DNA of 64,000 nt from Cenococcum geophilum 1.58. Its lineage: Eukaryota; Ascomycota; Dothideomycetes; Gloniales; Gloniaceae. This document shows positions 45,168 to 56,900 of the stretch, in pieces. The DNA lies in assembly GCA_001692895.1 (NCBI GenBank), contig KV748176.1, positions 2,976,001 to 3,040,000 of the forward strand, given 5' to 3'. The position numbers were made by a program, and so were the translations under genes. Each line of letters begins with the position of its first letter. Position 1 is the stretch's first letter. The notes under the pieces were generated by a model that saw only the letters and a program-made list of their open reading frames with translations, was not told where the DNA came from and searched no databases.

Positions 45168-45517
45168 TATTACAAAGTAAGTATAAGCAATAATAATATA
45201 TAGCAGAGTAGATATTATTAAGCTATATATATAAACTATATAATAAAATTAAAACGTTACGTAAGGAAAAAAGGTAGAAAAATAGAAAGAAAGGGTATAT
45301 ATTATTAACTTAGTTGCTTAATTAATACGTGCATAAAGTAGAATAGGATTTAGGTCGTAGTCCTAGTAGAACTTAATAGAATTTAGTAAAACTTAGCGGA
45401 ATATGGCAGAATATAGCAGATTGCCGTTAGATTGCTATAGGTCGCGGCAAATTACGGTCTCATAATTAGTAGAAATAGGTAGGCGTGTATAAGGTATTAC
45501 GAGGGTGTCCCATAACA
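45168..45517 (-). repeat. 5' LTR of X2
   Basis: 350 bp. On the - strand it starts TGTTATGGGACACCC and ends CTTACTTTGTAATA. Followed at 45518-45522 by the duplication TTACC. Confidence 0.92.
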
Positions 45518-45522
45518 TTACC

Positions 45523-46893
45523 ACCTCCTATTATAAGTAGAAGTGCTTTATAACTTACTACTTAGACCTAGAAATAAAATCTAAAAAATTTACCTAATTT
45601 TACTAGCCTAGGAATTCTACCAGAGTCTATTAATATAAGGCTTCCAATAATTTTTTTTATATTTTTTTTTATATCCGTTGTATTATACTACGTATAATAC
45701 TGCGCATGCAGCCTCTAGGCTATGGCGCTATAGTTCTATATATATGAATCCTTTTAGGCAGCTTAAGCTTCCACTAATATTTATTAAGGATTTAAAATTT
45801 TTACTAAACCCTATAGATAAACCCCAAGTACTATACTACTCCACGCTAAGTAAAAGCTTAAGCTTACTACGTAGAAATACTAGAAGGACTAGTATTCTAC
45901 TATAAAAAAGATACTTAAAGAACTTAAACCTAAATCTAATATTAACTTTGTACCTAATACTAAACCTAAACCCAAATAAGAAACTATAGATAATTTAAGC
46001 AAGATCGGCATCCTAGATATCTGCATAATTAGAGCTACTCTGCTAGTACAACCTGCTAAGAAACCTAAATATATAATCTTCGCCGTTATAATAGCCGATA
46101 TTAAGAAAGCCTTAATACTAAAGAAGTATACTAACCCTGCTATAAAGGTACTAGTAGAATACTATAATTGTCTAGAAGTATTCTTATAAAAGGAAGCTAA
46201 TAAGCTACCGGAATACCGACTATATAACTATAAAATTGTACTTAAAGAAGGAAAGCAGCCTAGATTTAGACCCCTATATAGAATATCCTAAAATAAACTT
46301 TAAGTACTATAAAAGTATCTAGACGAGAACCTAAGTAAAGGATTTATTAGAGTAAGCTTTTCGCCTATAGCTATATTAGTAATCTTTGTTAAGAAACCTA
46401 GTAGCGGTTTATACTATTGCGTAGACTAAGCTCTTAACGCTGTTACTATTAAAACCGATATCTAATCCTATTAATATAAGAAACGCTAAACCGACTAAGT
46501 AAGGCTCGCTATTATATAAAGCTTAATATTCTCTCTGCATTTAACCGCCCCTATATTACTAAAGGAGATAAATAGCTTACTGCGTTCTGTACTTAGTATA
46601 AATTATTTAAATACTTAGTAATATTATTTGGCCTTATAAACGCCCTATACTCGTTTTAATATTATATAAATAATACCCTACGTCCCTACCTAGACATCTT
46701 TTATACTACTTATATTAACAATATCTTAATATATAGTAATAACCCAACCAAATACTAGAAATACGTTAATCTTATTTTATAAGCCCTATAAGAAGCTAAG
46801 ATAGCAAGAACGAGCACTTTATTAAAAGAATTAATAATATTAAGTATAATAAACAGAAACGCCAATACATATATTTTATAAAATAGAGAGGCT
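45523..46893 (+). pseudogene. X1 pol relic (linker and reverse transcriptase)
   Basis: Continuation of X1 after the X2 insertion. It matches X2 in reverse complement (45560-45960 to about 43480-43200; 46020-46860 to about 43000-42100). Reverse transcriptase reads GKQPRFRPLYRIS, then [22 protein letters not shown]. Past 46800 it jumps to sequence that matches X2 near 40190-40080 (chromodomain), so about 1.9 kb of pol is deleted. Confidence 0.75.
45648..45763 (-). repeat. Short interspersed repeat with AT tail, copy 2
   Basis: Reverse complement of about 11532-11640. It interrupts X1 exactly where X2 (near 43320) is continuous, so it is an insertion of about 115 bp. In this orientation the T/TA-rich tail is at its left. 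Confidence 0.7.
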
Positions 46894-48341
46894 GTAACAG
46901 CTCGCATAAATACCTCGGAATTAAAGCTTATAAATTACTACCTAATAAAGATACTAAGCAAAGGAGAAGGAAAGGGGGTCGCTAGGGCTAGTATAAACAA
47001 ATAAGTAGCGCGAGCCGCTAAGACGCTAGTAGTAGGCGAGCTAATAGTAGAAAACAGTACTAATAGTATATCTACAGTTACATTTATATAGCTAAATTAG
47101 CGGCTAAGTTATAATTACGCCGGCGAGGAGGCCTATGTGTTTAGCGGCTATAAATATTACCATATATCTACAGTCGATTTTTAATCACTAGCAATACTGC
47201 TCTCTTAACACCTATTAAGCGCTATACGTAGAGCTTACTAAGCGCTTTCTAATCGCACTAGAATAGTAAAAATCGGCCGTGGGTTAATAAAGATATTTAC
47301 GTTTTAAGTTGCGCGCCGCTATTGTATAAGCACCCTAAAGTACCTTAAAGCACCCTATTAAACTCATATGGCACTAAAATAAGCCCCTAGGGGCTATAAA
47401 CGAAGGTTTTAATAGAGAACCTTTTAGTATCTTATTAGGAGTTATATATAACTATTTTAAAGCTTTTCTACTCGCTTAAAGCCGTTTATAAAGCTAATCT
47501 AGTAAGTACTACATCTGCTCCTACCGTAGATTAACCTACTATATAGCCGCTTCCTTACTAACCTTCTAGACCTACGCGACCCGCTTAATCTCCTTAATAA
47601 CCTTAAGCTGTAGGGAGTACTATTAAACCTCCTTTTACCAGCCGGCCCGCTATTTACTACCCTATTTAGAATCTAGCGCTACTATAAAAGGATTACCTCC
47701 TAGGCTCTTAGTCTACTTACACTAAAGGGCCTATATAGAGCTTACCGCGCGGCTTATATAGTATATAGGTAAAGATCTAAACCTAGGCTCTAGCTAGGAC
47801 TATAGCTCTAGCTTTAGCTATAGCAGCGGCTATAGCGGTAGTAGTAGCGGCAGTAAAGCTATACGGGAAGGAGAGCCTATAGCGCTTACCTAGGCAGACG
47901 TATATCTGCTAAATTCCGTAATAGATAAAGTTAGAGGGGCCACTTTTATAAGTGGACGTGGGGGGTTAGTAAACTGGCCTTAAGGCCATGCGATAGCCGC
48001 TACTATAGCCGCCGTAACTATAGCTAAAGGGGCTTTAAGTTAAAATATAAGGCTTTTAAACATTAATAATTAAAGCTGTAAAGACTAGGCCTATTAGAAC
48101 TTATTTAAATAATCTAATAAGCCCTTAACCTTACTAGCTGTCTGCTTATATTTAGCGTATAAAGCCTTTAGTTAGTTAGTAAGAAGTAGTATAGTTTAGT
48201 AAAGAATTAATAGCTAACTTAGGCTCCCCTCCTCTCCTTATAGGTAAGGCTCTAGATCCTATATAAAGGCTTTATACGCCTTATACTAAAAAATAGGGTG
48301 GCTCTATACTAGATAGCTTAGGAATATCTTATAAAGGGCTA

Positions 48342-50395
48342 CAGTAAAAACTCCTTATAACGATAACGGTGTTATAACGATATACTCTATATTACGATCT
48401 ACACCCCTTAACCAAGCCCTTTTTGGTATAATATTACGATATTCTGACATTTAATGTTATTATAGGGGTAGCCCTACCAAAATCGTTATAAGGAGTTTTT
48501 AATTCGTCAGATTTAACCTTTCCTTACCATAAGTTTAGCCATTAATCTTCATCATATAACGATTAAAATCTATTAAAATAATACTCAGATCCTACTCTCT
48601 ATACTTAATTCTATCTTATTTATTATACCTAGATCTTAAAATCCTTAAAGGCAACATTATTATGGGTTCTCTGACTTTAAGCGTTAGAAAATACGCGCTT
48701 ACTATATAAAACACCCTTACTTATTATAAAAACAGGTTGCTTTATAGGTAAGCAACTTCCTCCATTAAAAGATTAATTAATCCTTAATATTAGAAATACT
48801 AAGCAACAAATTTAACTACCTTAATTTAGCTAAATTGCTATATGGGCATAGCGGGCGAGAGCGATAGCGAGCTAGCGAACATCCTCTCCTTAAGGAAGCT
48901 CTCTTTGAGTGGCGCTAACGCCTATAGATCTTACGTATTCCTATTACGGGCGATTTTATATATACTGCCGCATTTTAATTATAGTAATAGATACCTCTAC
49001 TAGCTTAATCGCCTAAGCTAAGGTGGTTAATTAGGTAGCTAAAGGGTTTTAAATCTCGCAATAGAATTTATAAAAGGAAGTAATATAGCGAGGCTGCGTT
49101 AGTTAATATGGAAGGTACTAAAGATCGCATAATAGAGCTTCGTGCGATTGTCGTGTCTTTTCCATTAAAGGATGTTTATAATATAAATAAGACTGGGCTC
49201 TTTTAGAAGGCTATACTAGATACTATACTAGCTACTAAAGCTCTCTTAGAAATAAAAAAGCAGAAGGTAAGAGTCTCTCTAGCTAATTACTCTAACGTAG
49301 ATGGCTTAGATAAGCTTCCTCTCTAAATAATTAGATCCTTAGCTTAGCTATAATGTTTTATAAAAGCTTACGTTTATATATTACTTCGCTTAATATTATA
49401 TAGAAGAGCAATAAAAAGGCCTAGATAACAACGGTAATTATAACTAAATGGCTTACCTAGTTTGACAAAAGGATATATAGTAAAAGAGTCCTCCTTCTAC
49501 TTGATAATTTTAACGCGTATAAAGCAGCTGTTTAAATACTTACTGAAAATAATACTCTTAAGAATACACGGGTCGAGTTTCTTACTCTTAATTATACCTC
49601 TGTATACCAGCCACTTAATTAAGGAATTATTACAAACTTTAAGTTATATTACCGATGATATTAGCTTAAATTTATAGTAAAGTACTCCCTCTAAGATTAA
49701 GATCTAATTAAGCAGATATATGTGCTCTGGGCTATCTAATGGGCAATTATAGCTTAGAAGGAAGTTACACTAAAAGCAATTAATAGTTGCTTTGTTAAAT
49801 CTACTCTCTTTAGCTTAAGAGAAGGCCCGCCGCCTCGCCCTTATAATTATATAGATCCGATTATTAATAAGGTATAAGAGATAGCTAAACAACTACGTAC
49901 TGCCGGAAGAATCCGTAAGCCTATATATATTTAGAATTTTATTTATCTTTTAGGCGAAGATGTAGTAGACTCTATTAAAGATCTTATTAAGCATGTAGCG
50001 GAGCTCTACGCTAGGCTAGATTACGATATAGAAATAGATAAGGAGAACTCCTAATAATCTTAAATTAAACTTAATAAGGCAATAGAGGCCATATAAAAGC
50101 TTCGTCTATATAAGGAGCAACAGGAGGATGGTAAAAGAGAGGTTATTATAACTCTATTGAGGCACAAGCGTTAAATCCAAGGACGACGACTCCAAAACAC
50201 CAAGCAGACGACAATTAAATCGTTTTTTGGTGGAGCTGATTATTCAATTTCGACTTTAGGCTCATAGATATGCAATATTATTATATAATTTTGACGTTTG
50301 GTGTGTTTTACGTACAAAGTCTAAATACAACGATACCTTTAGTATAACGATACAGATGGCGAAAAAAACCGTATCGTTATAAAGAGTTTTTACTG
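48342..50395 (+). mobile_element. Fot1/pogo-type DNA transposon inside Crypton C
   Basis: Ends CAGTAAAAACTCCTTATAAC and, inverted, CAGTAAAAACTCTTTATAAC, flanked by TA (48340-48341 and 50396-50397), as in Tc1/mariner-pogo elements. Length 2054 bp, normal for Fot1-like elements. The first about 165 bases form their own hairpin, because another inverted copy of the end occurs near 48480-48505. Sequence near the right end is nearly free of RIP. Confidence 0.9.
49000..50270 (+). pseudogene. Fot1/pogo transposase relic (DDE_1)
   Basis: Reads DVYNINKTGLF near 49170, the DxxETGxF signature with Glu changed to Lys. Then TLAT/TKALLE, and VSLANYSNVDGLDKLPL, typical of the DDE_1 domain. The C-terminus ends near 50270 in TIKSFFGGADYS. 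A CENP-B-type DNA-binding region would lie near 48990-49140. Stops and lost catalytic residue make it inactive. The better preserved C-terminus suggests uneven mutation. Confidence 0.8.
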
Positions 50396-52260
50396 TACTA
50401 AATTCTATATAATGACCTCGCGGGGGTAAAAGAGAAGGTTTGTAACCCCTATAGCGGTAAGGTTATTAATCTAGTATAGCTGCGGGCTAAAACGGCCCTT
50501 CTATTTATCTAGTTCGGGCTATATTATTAATAGTAGTATATTAGGCGGCGTAATACCCGCACGGCGGATTTTAAAGCAGCCTAAATATAAGAGGTGTCCT
50601 ATTATTAACCTTATAAACTCTTATAGGAGAGAGTTTGGGTAACAGCCTACTATCTACTCTTAGTTTTACCTCCTAGCGCGCTAAATCTAGTCCTTACTAA
50701 CCCCCTTTAGCTCCGCCGTTTTAGCGCCGGCGTTCTACCTAATATATATCTTCTTCTTTAAGAAGATACTAATATATTAGAAGGCCTTTACGACCTAATC
50801 TCGCTATAAGTTATATAAGAGGGCCGCCTCGCAGTCCTTACTGCTCTTAATTAGGCGTATATTATACTATACTAAGCGTCTATTAAAGTCCGGAAATAGC
50901 TCTGTACTAAAATCCTAGTGGTATAAAAGATAGAAAGCTAGCCCGCTAAGCATATAAATGAGTAGCTTCCTATTCTATAGAGCCCTAATAATCTTAAAGT
51001 GGCTATACTAGTTCTATTTGCCTATACGCGTAGTAAATATTAAGGGTATATAGCGCGTAGGGCCTTTACCTTTAAACTTAAAGGTAAATAGATCTAAGAT
51101 CTTAGTAAAGCGTTTATTGCCACTATAGGTAAGTATATAGAAGCAGCACTCTAGGGATGAGGCGGCGCTCCTAGCCTAAAGCTTACGGCAGACGCTTTAG
51201 AACTTATCCTTAGTATAGCCGTTAAGGAGGGTATCTCTACCCTTGTCGGCGAACTACTCTTTCTCGCACTACGTGTCCCTCCGCTATAGCGTCTTTAGAT
51301 ACTCCCTAACGCTGTCCTCCTATAGAGATGGGTAGCTATCTATTTCTATAGCTTTTTATATCTAATAGAGGTTTGTTAGAGCGGTAATATAGCTATAAAC
51401 TAATCGCTATAAGAGCTGCGTCTTCTTTTAGGGTACGTTAATATCGGCTTTGCGGCTCTTCCCTTTTAAGGGCTAGCTTACAACCTCCTTAATAAAGAAG
51501 AGAAGTAACTTATCCTCTATAATGGTATTGCTATTATAGTACTGCTTCTATTTATAGAAGGCCTAAAGCTAAATAACGCGTTAGTCGCGGGCCGCAATAC
51601 TTTTAGAAAGGGGGGGTATTATCTTAAACTCCTTCTGCTTTAGATTATACATTAAAGACGTATTCTTAGGCCTTGCGGCACGCATAAGGGCAAGGATATA
51701 CTACGCGTTAGCGCATAGTTCGGCATTATTAGCGGTATTAATCTCTACGCAGTTAGTTAGCGCTATCTTATATAGTAGGTATAATAGTAGATATACTACC
51801 GCAATTAAGGATTAGGTAGGGAGACCTTTTTTATATATACTTAGGGCCCTAATGGCCCTAATTACCCTACGGTTGGCGTTAATCAGCGGCTTAATTAGCG
51901 GGCGGCCCTTAATACGCATCTCTCTACAGCTTGGCGCTAGTGACGCTATAGAGATCCTTAAATCTACTTTAGGTAGCTAGCTAAATACGTGATTTTTCGG
52001 CTAACTGAGGATTAGCTAGGTAGTCTATATTAGATAGTATGCGACAATATAGGATAATATAATAGGTAGTAGAATATAGTAGAACTTGGGTAGAATTTAG
52101 TAGGTAATACGCGCTAGCACCGTTATAGAGGCTTTACTAAGCCCCTATAGGAACCTATTAACTTTATAGGACTTATATAAGCCGCAGAAGACTTTTATAA
52201 ACTTTACTTAGAATTACTATAACCCTATCTTATAGAAGTTTAAGTTTAAAAGGGGGGTAC

Positions 52261-52631
52261 TATTATAGGATATACCTTATAACACCTTATATACGTCTAC
52301 CTATTTCTACTAACTTAATAACTGAAGACTAACTATAAGATGGCAATTTAATAGCAATCTGCGGCAGTCTAATAGCAATCTGCTATATTCTGCTATATTC
52401 CGCTAAGTTTTACTAAATCCTACCAAGTTCTACTAGGACTACTTTCTAAATCCTATTTTACTCTATATACGTATTAACTAAGCAACTAAGCTAATAATAT
52501 ATACCCTTTCTTCCCGTTTTCTTACCTTCTTTTTTTATATAACGTCTTAACCTCCTTATATAGTTTATATATATAGCTTAATAATATCTACCTTGCTATA
52601 TATTATCGCCGCTTATACTTACTCCGTAATA
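52261..52631 (+). repeat. 3' LTR of X1
   Basis: 371 bp: like the 350-bp LTRs but with an extra 21-base tandem duplication near 52352-52380 (CGGCAGTCTAATAGCAATCTG type unit, one copy elsewhere). Starts TATTATAGGATATACC, preceded by a purine tract with a G run (52249-52258). Confidence 0.9.
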
Positions 52632-52636
52632 ATTAT

Positions 52637-53210
52637 TAAGAGACTAAAATAAGCCTTAGAAAATATATAAGCTAATATAAGAGTTAAACGGCTTAGCTTT
52701 ATAATCTTTACTAATACTAGTAGGCGATACTTAAAAGAAGGAGCCTCTACCTAAAGACTTTACTATATATTCCTTCTGCTCCGTTTAAAGCCTTAAAGCT
52801 AGCTCCTCCTTATTCTCTACTAAAACTTTTAATAGTAAAAAAGACCTTTTGGCGTATAATTAACTTCGTAATATTAGGGGAGCTATATTTATACACTAGG
52901 TAGCTTATAAGCGCTATGGAGCTTTTACTATATTCTGTTTATACAATAGATAAAAGTTTTAAACTTCTTTATTATTGTGCTATTTAGACCGTTTAGGATT
53001 TTATTAAGCTCGCCTATAGTAAAAAAAGGCAGCCTGTTATAATACGCGTAGGGCACTATATATTAGTAATAGAAGGTAGTTAAACTATATATTAAGTTGG
53101 CTACTATATATAAGTAGAAGATTTACGGTCGCGCTTATACTTAAGCTTAAAGGTAGACAAGCAATTAGTAAGGAAGGTAATGCTGGTAATAATTAAAATC
53201 GCTAAGTAGG
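52637..53210. mobile_element. Element O, third segment
   Basis: Sequence after the X1 insertion, RIP-mutated, no domain recognised. It ends near 53210 where composition changes abruptly to a short unmutated stretch (53211-53260, with GTGCACAGTCTCAATCAATG), then the AT-rich element. Confidence 0.4.
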
Positions 53211-53263
53211 AGTCCTCCCCCCTCCGTGCACAGTCTCAATCAATGTATAGTTTTCCTTACCAA

Positions 53264-53768
53264 AATCTATAACTCAATAACCTTCCTATAGAATTTTATA
53301 AAAATTTAAATATAGCTTATTAAATACTAAAACTATAATTTTATAATAAAAATATAATAAAAAACTAATTAGCTTATATATAGTACTAAAATATACAAAT
53401 ATATAGTTTTTATTTAAATACTTATAACTAAATAACTATAATAGCTATTAATAAAAAATTAAAATATGGCTTATTATATAGTAAATTAAGGTTTTTATAA
53501 TATGAAAATATAAAAATATTATACATTATAGTATAAACTAAAAAACACTACTTTTCTATATAGTAAAAGTTCTATTAAATATAATAATAAGCTATATCAT
53601 ATTTTTAATAACTAATTTTAGTTATTGTAAAATATATTAAAACTTTATTCATAATATAAATATATAAATTCGAGTTATATTAAATATTATTATAACTTAT
53701 ATAAAAATATTACTATTAAGCTTAATAGATGTAAAAAAAAAAATTTATATAATGGTTATATAATAATA
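53264..53768. mobile_element. Very AT-rich inverted-repeat element, left part
   Basis: Almost pure A/T. Its left end (CTATAACTCAATAACC, then AGAATTTTATAAAAATT, then AGCTTATTAAATAC) is mirrored at about 59500-59561, so the LINE at 53769-59337 sits inside a terminal-inverted-repeat element of about 0.7 kb. No coding capacity. Confidence 0.65.
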
Positions 53769-53999
53769 ATTCATTGCTTAACGTCCGATTCGGATCCCTA
53801 TTAGGCCCACGCGGACTACTCCTTATTTATATATAGGGAGAAAACTCTATTTAAGAAAAATGAGAAAACCCTGTAATCCATCTCTCCGCCTTTTAGGACT
53901 CGCCTACTTAGCGCCTATAAGTTGCCTATAGTGCTCTACTACTTTACTGTTTAACCTCCTTAGGAACCACTACTGCCGTAATAAGCTTACGGACGCGCT

Positions 54000-56900
54000 A
54001 GTATTATAAACTATTACTCTACTACTATAGAGTTACTAGGGGGCACCTACTGCTTACCCCCTTGCCTTCTATTACTATTTCCCTTGCAACCCAGAACTAA
54101 TTTAGCATATTTTAACTAATAAGCCACTAGGTGACCGCCTTGAGACCTTTTTATATTAAGAGCAGTATATTATAGTTCTCTATACCAGCTACTAAGAGCA
54201 TTATTTCTTAATTGGTGTGTAGGGGGCATAGCAGTATTACGTGTTTTGGTGTCTGTCTTAGCCAGCTATATTTATATCTTAGGCTACCTACTAGAACACC
54301 CACCTAGTAAAGCCAATCTTTTAGTCCTATTATTCCTGTTCTTAAGAGTGTTGCTATTATATTTTCTACCTTTATTAGGCCTTCTTGGAGCCCTTAAGTA
54401 TTTACCCCCTATGGCGTTAACTATGCTATAGCTTAGGTTCGTCTTGCCTAAGTTAGCCTCTGTACCTTTAACTCCTATTTACCTCTCTAGTGTTGGTCCA
54501 ACCAGTATTGTATTGCGGTAGATGGTTTTCTAGCGTTCTTATATATTCTACTTTATCTCCTTTCTTTGTCTTACTATTGTCTTTACTAACCTCTTATATA
54601 TCTCCCTTCCTCCTCTATATAGGCCTAGGCCCTAAAGCGGCACTATTTTTCTTCTACTTTCTTTACCTGTTTCTCTAATATCTCTTCCCTACTTTAGGGT
54701 TGTTGGTTTATTCTCCTATAGGGCACCCTAGGGTCCCTCTATAGTTTACTTAGGCGTATCTTAATATACTTTATAACATTAGAGTTACGTTTATTTTGCG
54801 TTCTTTATATTATAGCGGCTTTAATATATAACTGTAGGGGGAAAATATTGGATTCCTTCTTAAGCAGTACTATAGCCGTTCGCTTATACCCGCCTATAAT
54901 ACTCTAGAGGTAGGCTATTTGGACCTTTTAAAGTGGTTTAAGGAGTAATTTAGGGGGGCCCTTCTTAGTTTCTCCAATGGCCTAAATACTAGATCTATAT
55001 ATTATGGTTAGCCGGATAACTGCTGTATATAGTAGGCGTGACCTCTAGAAGCATGGACCCTATATAGAATTAACAATCCTAGATAAAGCGATAAACTGTA
55101 CTTAGCCTTTATAGGCCGCTTGCGTTGTATATACGCTCCACCGGAGCTTACTGTCTACCCATACTCCTAATACCCTTAGGCCCTAAACTAGTTAACCCCC
55201 AAAGCCTTAGATACGAATTGTATGCTAAAGATCTGTAGATTGGTTGCGTTTTCTTATAAAATGGATTAGCTGGTATTTCTCTAGTAAGAATTAGACTCTA
55301 TAACGTTTTGCCCATTCTATATAAGTATTATAGGCTTTCTCTAATGTTTTATAATTCTCTACGGCTGTTAGCCCGTATATAATTAGGTTTATATTGTTAA
55401 TAAAGCCTATCCCCTAGGTCGCCCCTTCCTTAAAGGAGTTAAGTAGGTTGCTTATAAAGAAAAGGAAGAATATAGGCGAGAGGGGTAATCCTTGTGGTAT
55501 TCCTATTATAACTGCGATAGGGGGGCTCTAGTATCCGCTAAAGACCAGTAATGTTTCTTTCTGGCCTATAAACCCTTAGATAAATTATATAATCTATTCT
55601 AGAAAGCCCTTTACCCTAAGGATATACAGGAGACGCTCGTAGGGTATATTATTATAGGCACCACTAATATCTAGGCTAAGTATTGATACTATAAAGTCCT
55701 TTCGTATTACCCATGTAGATTTAATAGTGGTAGCGAGTAGCGTAAGTGCTGATAGTGTTAAGCGGTTCTTTCTTGCCCCTATTTAGCTTTATGGTAGTAG
55801 GGCGTGTTCCTCTGCCGTATCTGCTATGCGTTCCACTATTACCCTTTTTAAGATCTTACTAAGGGTATTTTCTAAGGCAATAGGGCGGTAGCTTCCTAGG
55901 ATTAAGTAATCTGCTTTACCTTCTTTTTATAAAATAACCGTCGTTATAGATCTTCTAAGTCGCGGGTAGTAGCCTATAGCAAAGCATGCTCTAGCTATAT
56001 CTATAAGCTAAGGTGCTATAAATGGCCCATAGGTTTTTAGGGCCTTATTTAGAATCCTATCTGGTCCTGGTACTATATTATTTAAAAGGCGGCTAATGGT
56101 TCTAGCCATTTCCTCTATTATTATGTCGCTGTTAACCCGCAGGCAAGTCACTGGTGTTTCGCCTATAATATTACTAAGGTCTGCTAGAGCTGGTTAGGGG
56201 AAGAACCTTTCTATAAGGATCTTTGCCTTCTTATTATTGTTGTTTATAGCCTGTAATTCTCCTACTCTTTATAGGGGTGGTAAGTATAGGTCTTCTGCTA
56301 GGCGCCCTACCTTTTTCTTTACCCATTTTACCATAGCCTAAAGGCCCTTATTATGGGGGAGGCTCGGGTTAAAAGTATACTCGTTTATAAACCGTCTCCA
56401 GTTATTTCTTACTTCTTTTTTTAGGGTATTCTTTAGCTGGTTTCTTATGTCTTTATATTATCTCTTATCTTTAGGGTTATAGCTACTTATATATTTCCTT
56501 CTTACTCGTCGTTAGCTGGCAACTAGAACTGCGCATTGTATGGACCATATATGTCGCGTATAGGGGCCCGGTTTTAAGATCGGGCAGTGCTCTTCTAGCC
56601 TATTTTTAATTACTGCCTAGATCCTTTCTAGTCTTTAGTTAATTTCCTCGGGGGTAGCTAATAAGCCTCGCTCGTTTGGTATTAGGTGGATTTCTTTTAG
56701 GTCTTAGAGTTGTTGTTTAACTATATTAAGGAAACTGTTTATCTTAAGCTTTCTTATTACATATCTTTTTCTATTTAGTTGCGCTTTGGTATCTAGGTCT
56801 AGCTATATCTAGATAGGGATATAGTCTAGGGTAAGTGCCTATTCTTCTTCAAAATTATACCTTTTAAGTCTCTGGTATAGGCCTTCGTCTATAAATATAA

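Larger units (their letters stand above)
33663..45517 (-). mobile_element. Ty3/gypsy chromovirus X2, inside X1
   Basis: Same family as X1 but opposite in orientation. 5' LTR is 45168-45517 (350 bp). The 3' LTR is split by element Y into 33663-33794 and 39740-39962, which sum to exactly 350 bp after removing the 5-bp duplication. The target duplication TTACC stands at 33658-33662 and 45518-45522. A purine tract (rich in G on -) abuts the 3' LTR at 39963-39975. Without Y the element is about 5.9 kb, a normal size. Confidence 0.93.
47400..51760 (-). pseudogene. Crypton recombinase relic, copy C
   Basis: Reads on - with Ndc10-like core (51700-50450, interrupted, resuming below 48330) and GCR1_C end (about 47720-47500). 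The start position matching the copy A ATG is ATA. Heavily RIP-mutated. Confidence 0.65.
47055..51770 (-). mobile_element. Crypton-like transposon, copy C
   Basis: Same orientation as copy B and similar to it through the 3' region (47060-47600) and the N-terminal coding region (50930-51770). It keeps the middle part deleted from B. It is split by the Fot1/pogo element at 48342-50395. The upper limit is approximate: similarity to A and B ends near 51770. Confidence 0.7.
46894..52126. mobile_element. Block inserted in X1 that carries Crypton copy C
   Basis: AGAGGCT occurs immediately before (46887-46893) and after (52127-52133), and X2 is continuous across the matching site, so the whole block came in as, or grew from, one insertion. 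The ends are weakly inverted (GTAACAGCTCGC on the left; ATAACGGTGCTAGC on the - strand at the right). It contains a purine-rich stretch and the shared cassette (46960-47050), Crypton C, and an unassigned tail from about 51770. Identity of the outer element is uncertain. Confidence 0.45.
31693..52631 (+). mobile_element. Ty3/gypsy chromovirus X1, with large nested insertions
   Basis: 5' LTR 31693-32042 (350 bp) and 3' LTR 52261-52631 (371 bp), with flanking ATTAC and ATTAT (one transition apart) as the likely target duplication. Its own sequence is in pieces: 31693-33662 (LTR, gag, protease), 45523 to about 46893 (with a short repeat inserted near 45648) and about 52134-52631 (3' end, purine tract, LTR). 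Insertions are X2 (33663-45517) and a Crypton-bearing block (about 46894-52126). An internal deletion near 46800 removes the region between reverse transcriptase and the chromodomain end. Confidence 0.85.

Noticed and set aside
45678-45905. 75-codon open frame on +
   Set aside because: It starts inside the short interspersed repeat and runs into the X1 linker, so it is a chance fusion.
49462-49677. 71-codon open frame on +
   Set aside because: It overlaps the transposase relic of the pogo element in another frame; the upstream transposase motifs lie in a different register.
54246-54678. Two hydrophobic open frames on + that look like small membrane proteins
   Set aside because: They are the complement of the LINE ORF2 relic. 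RIP makes many Leu/Ile/Tyr codons, which mimic membrane segments.
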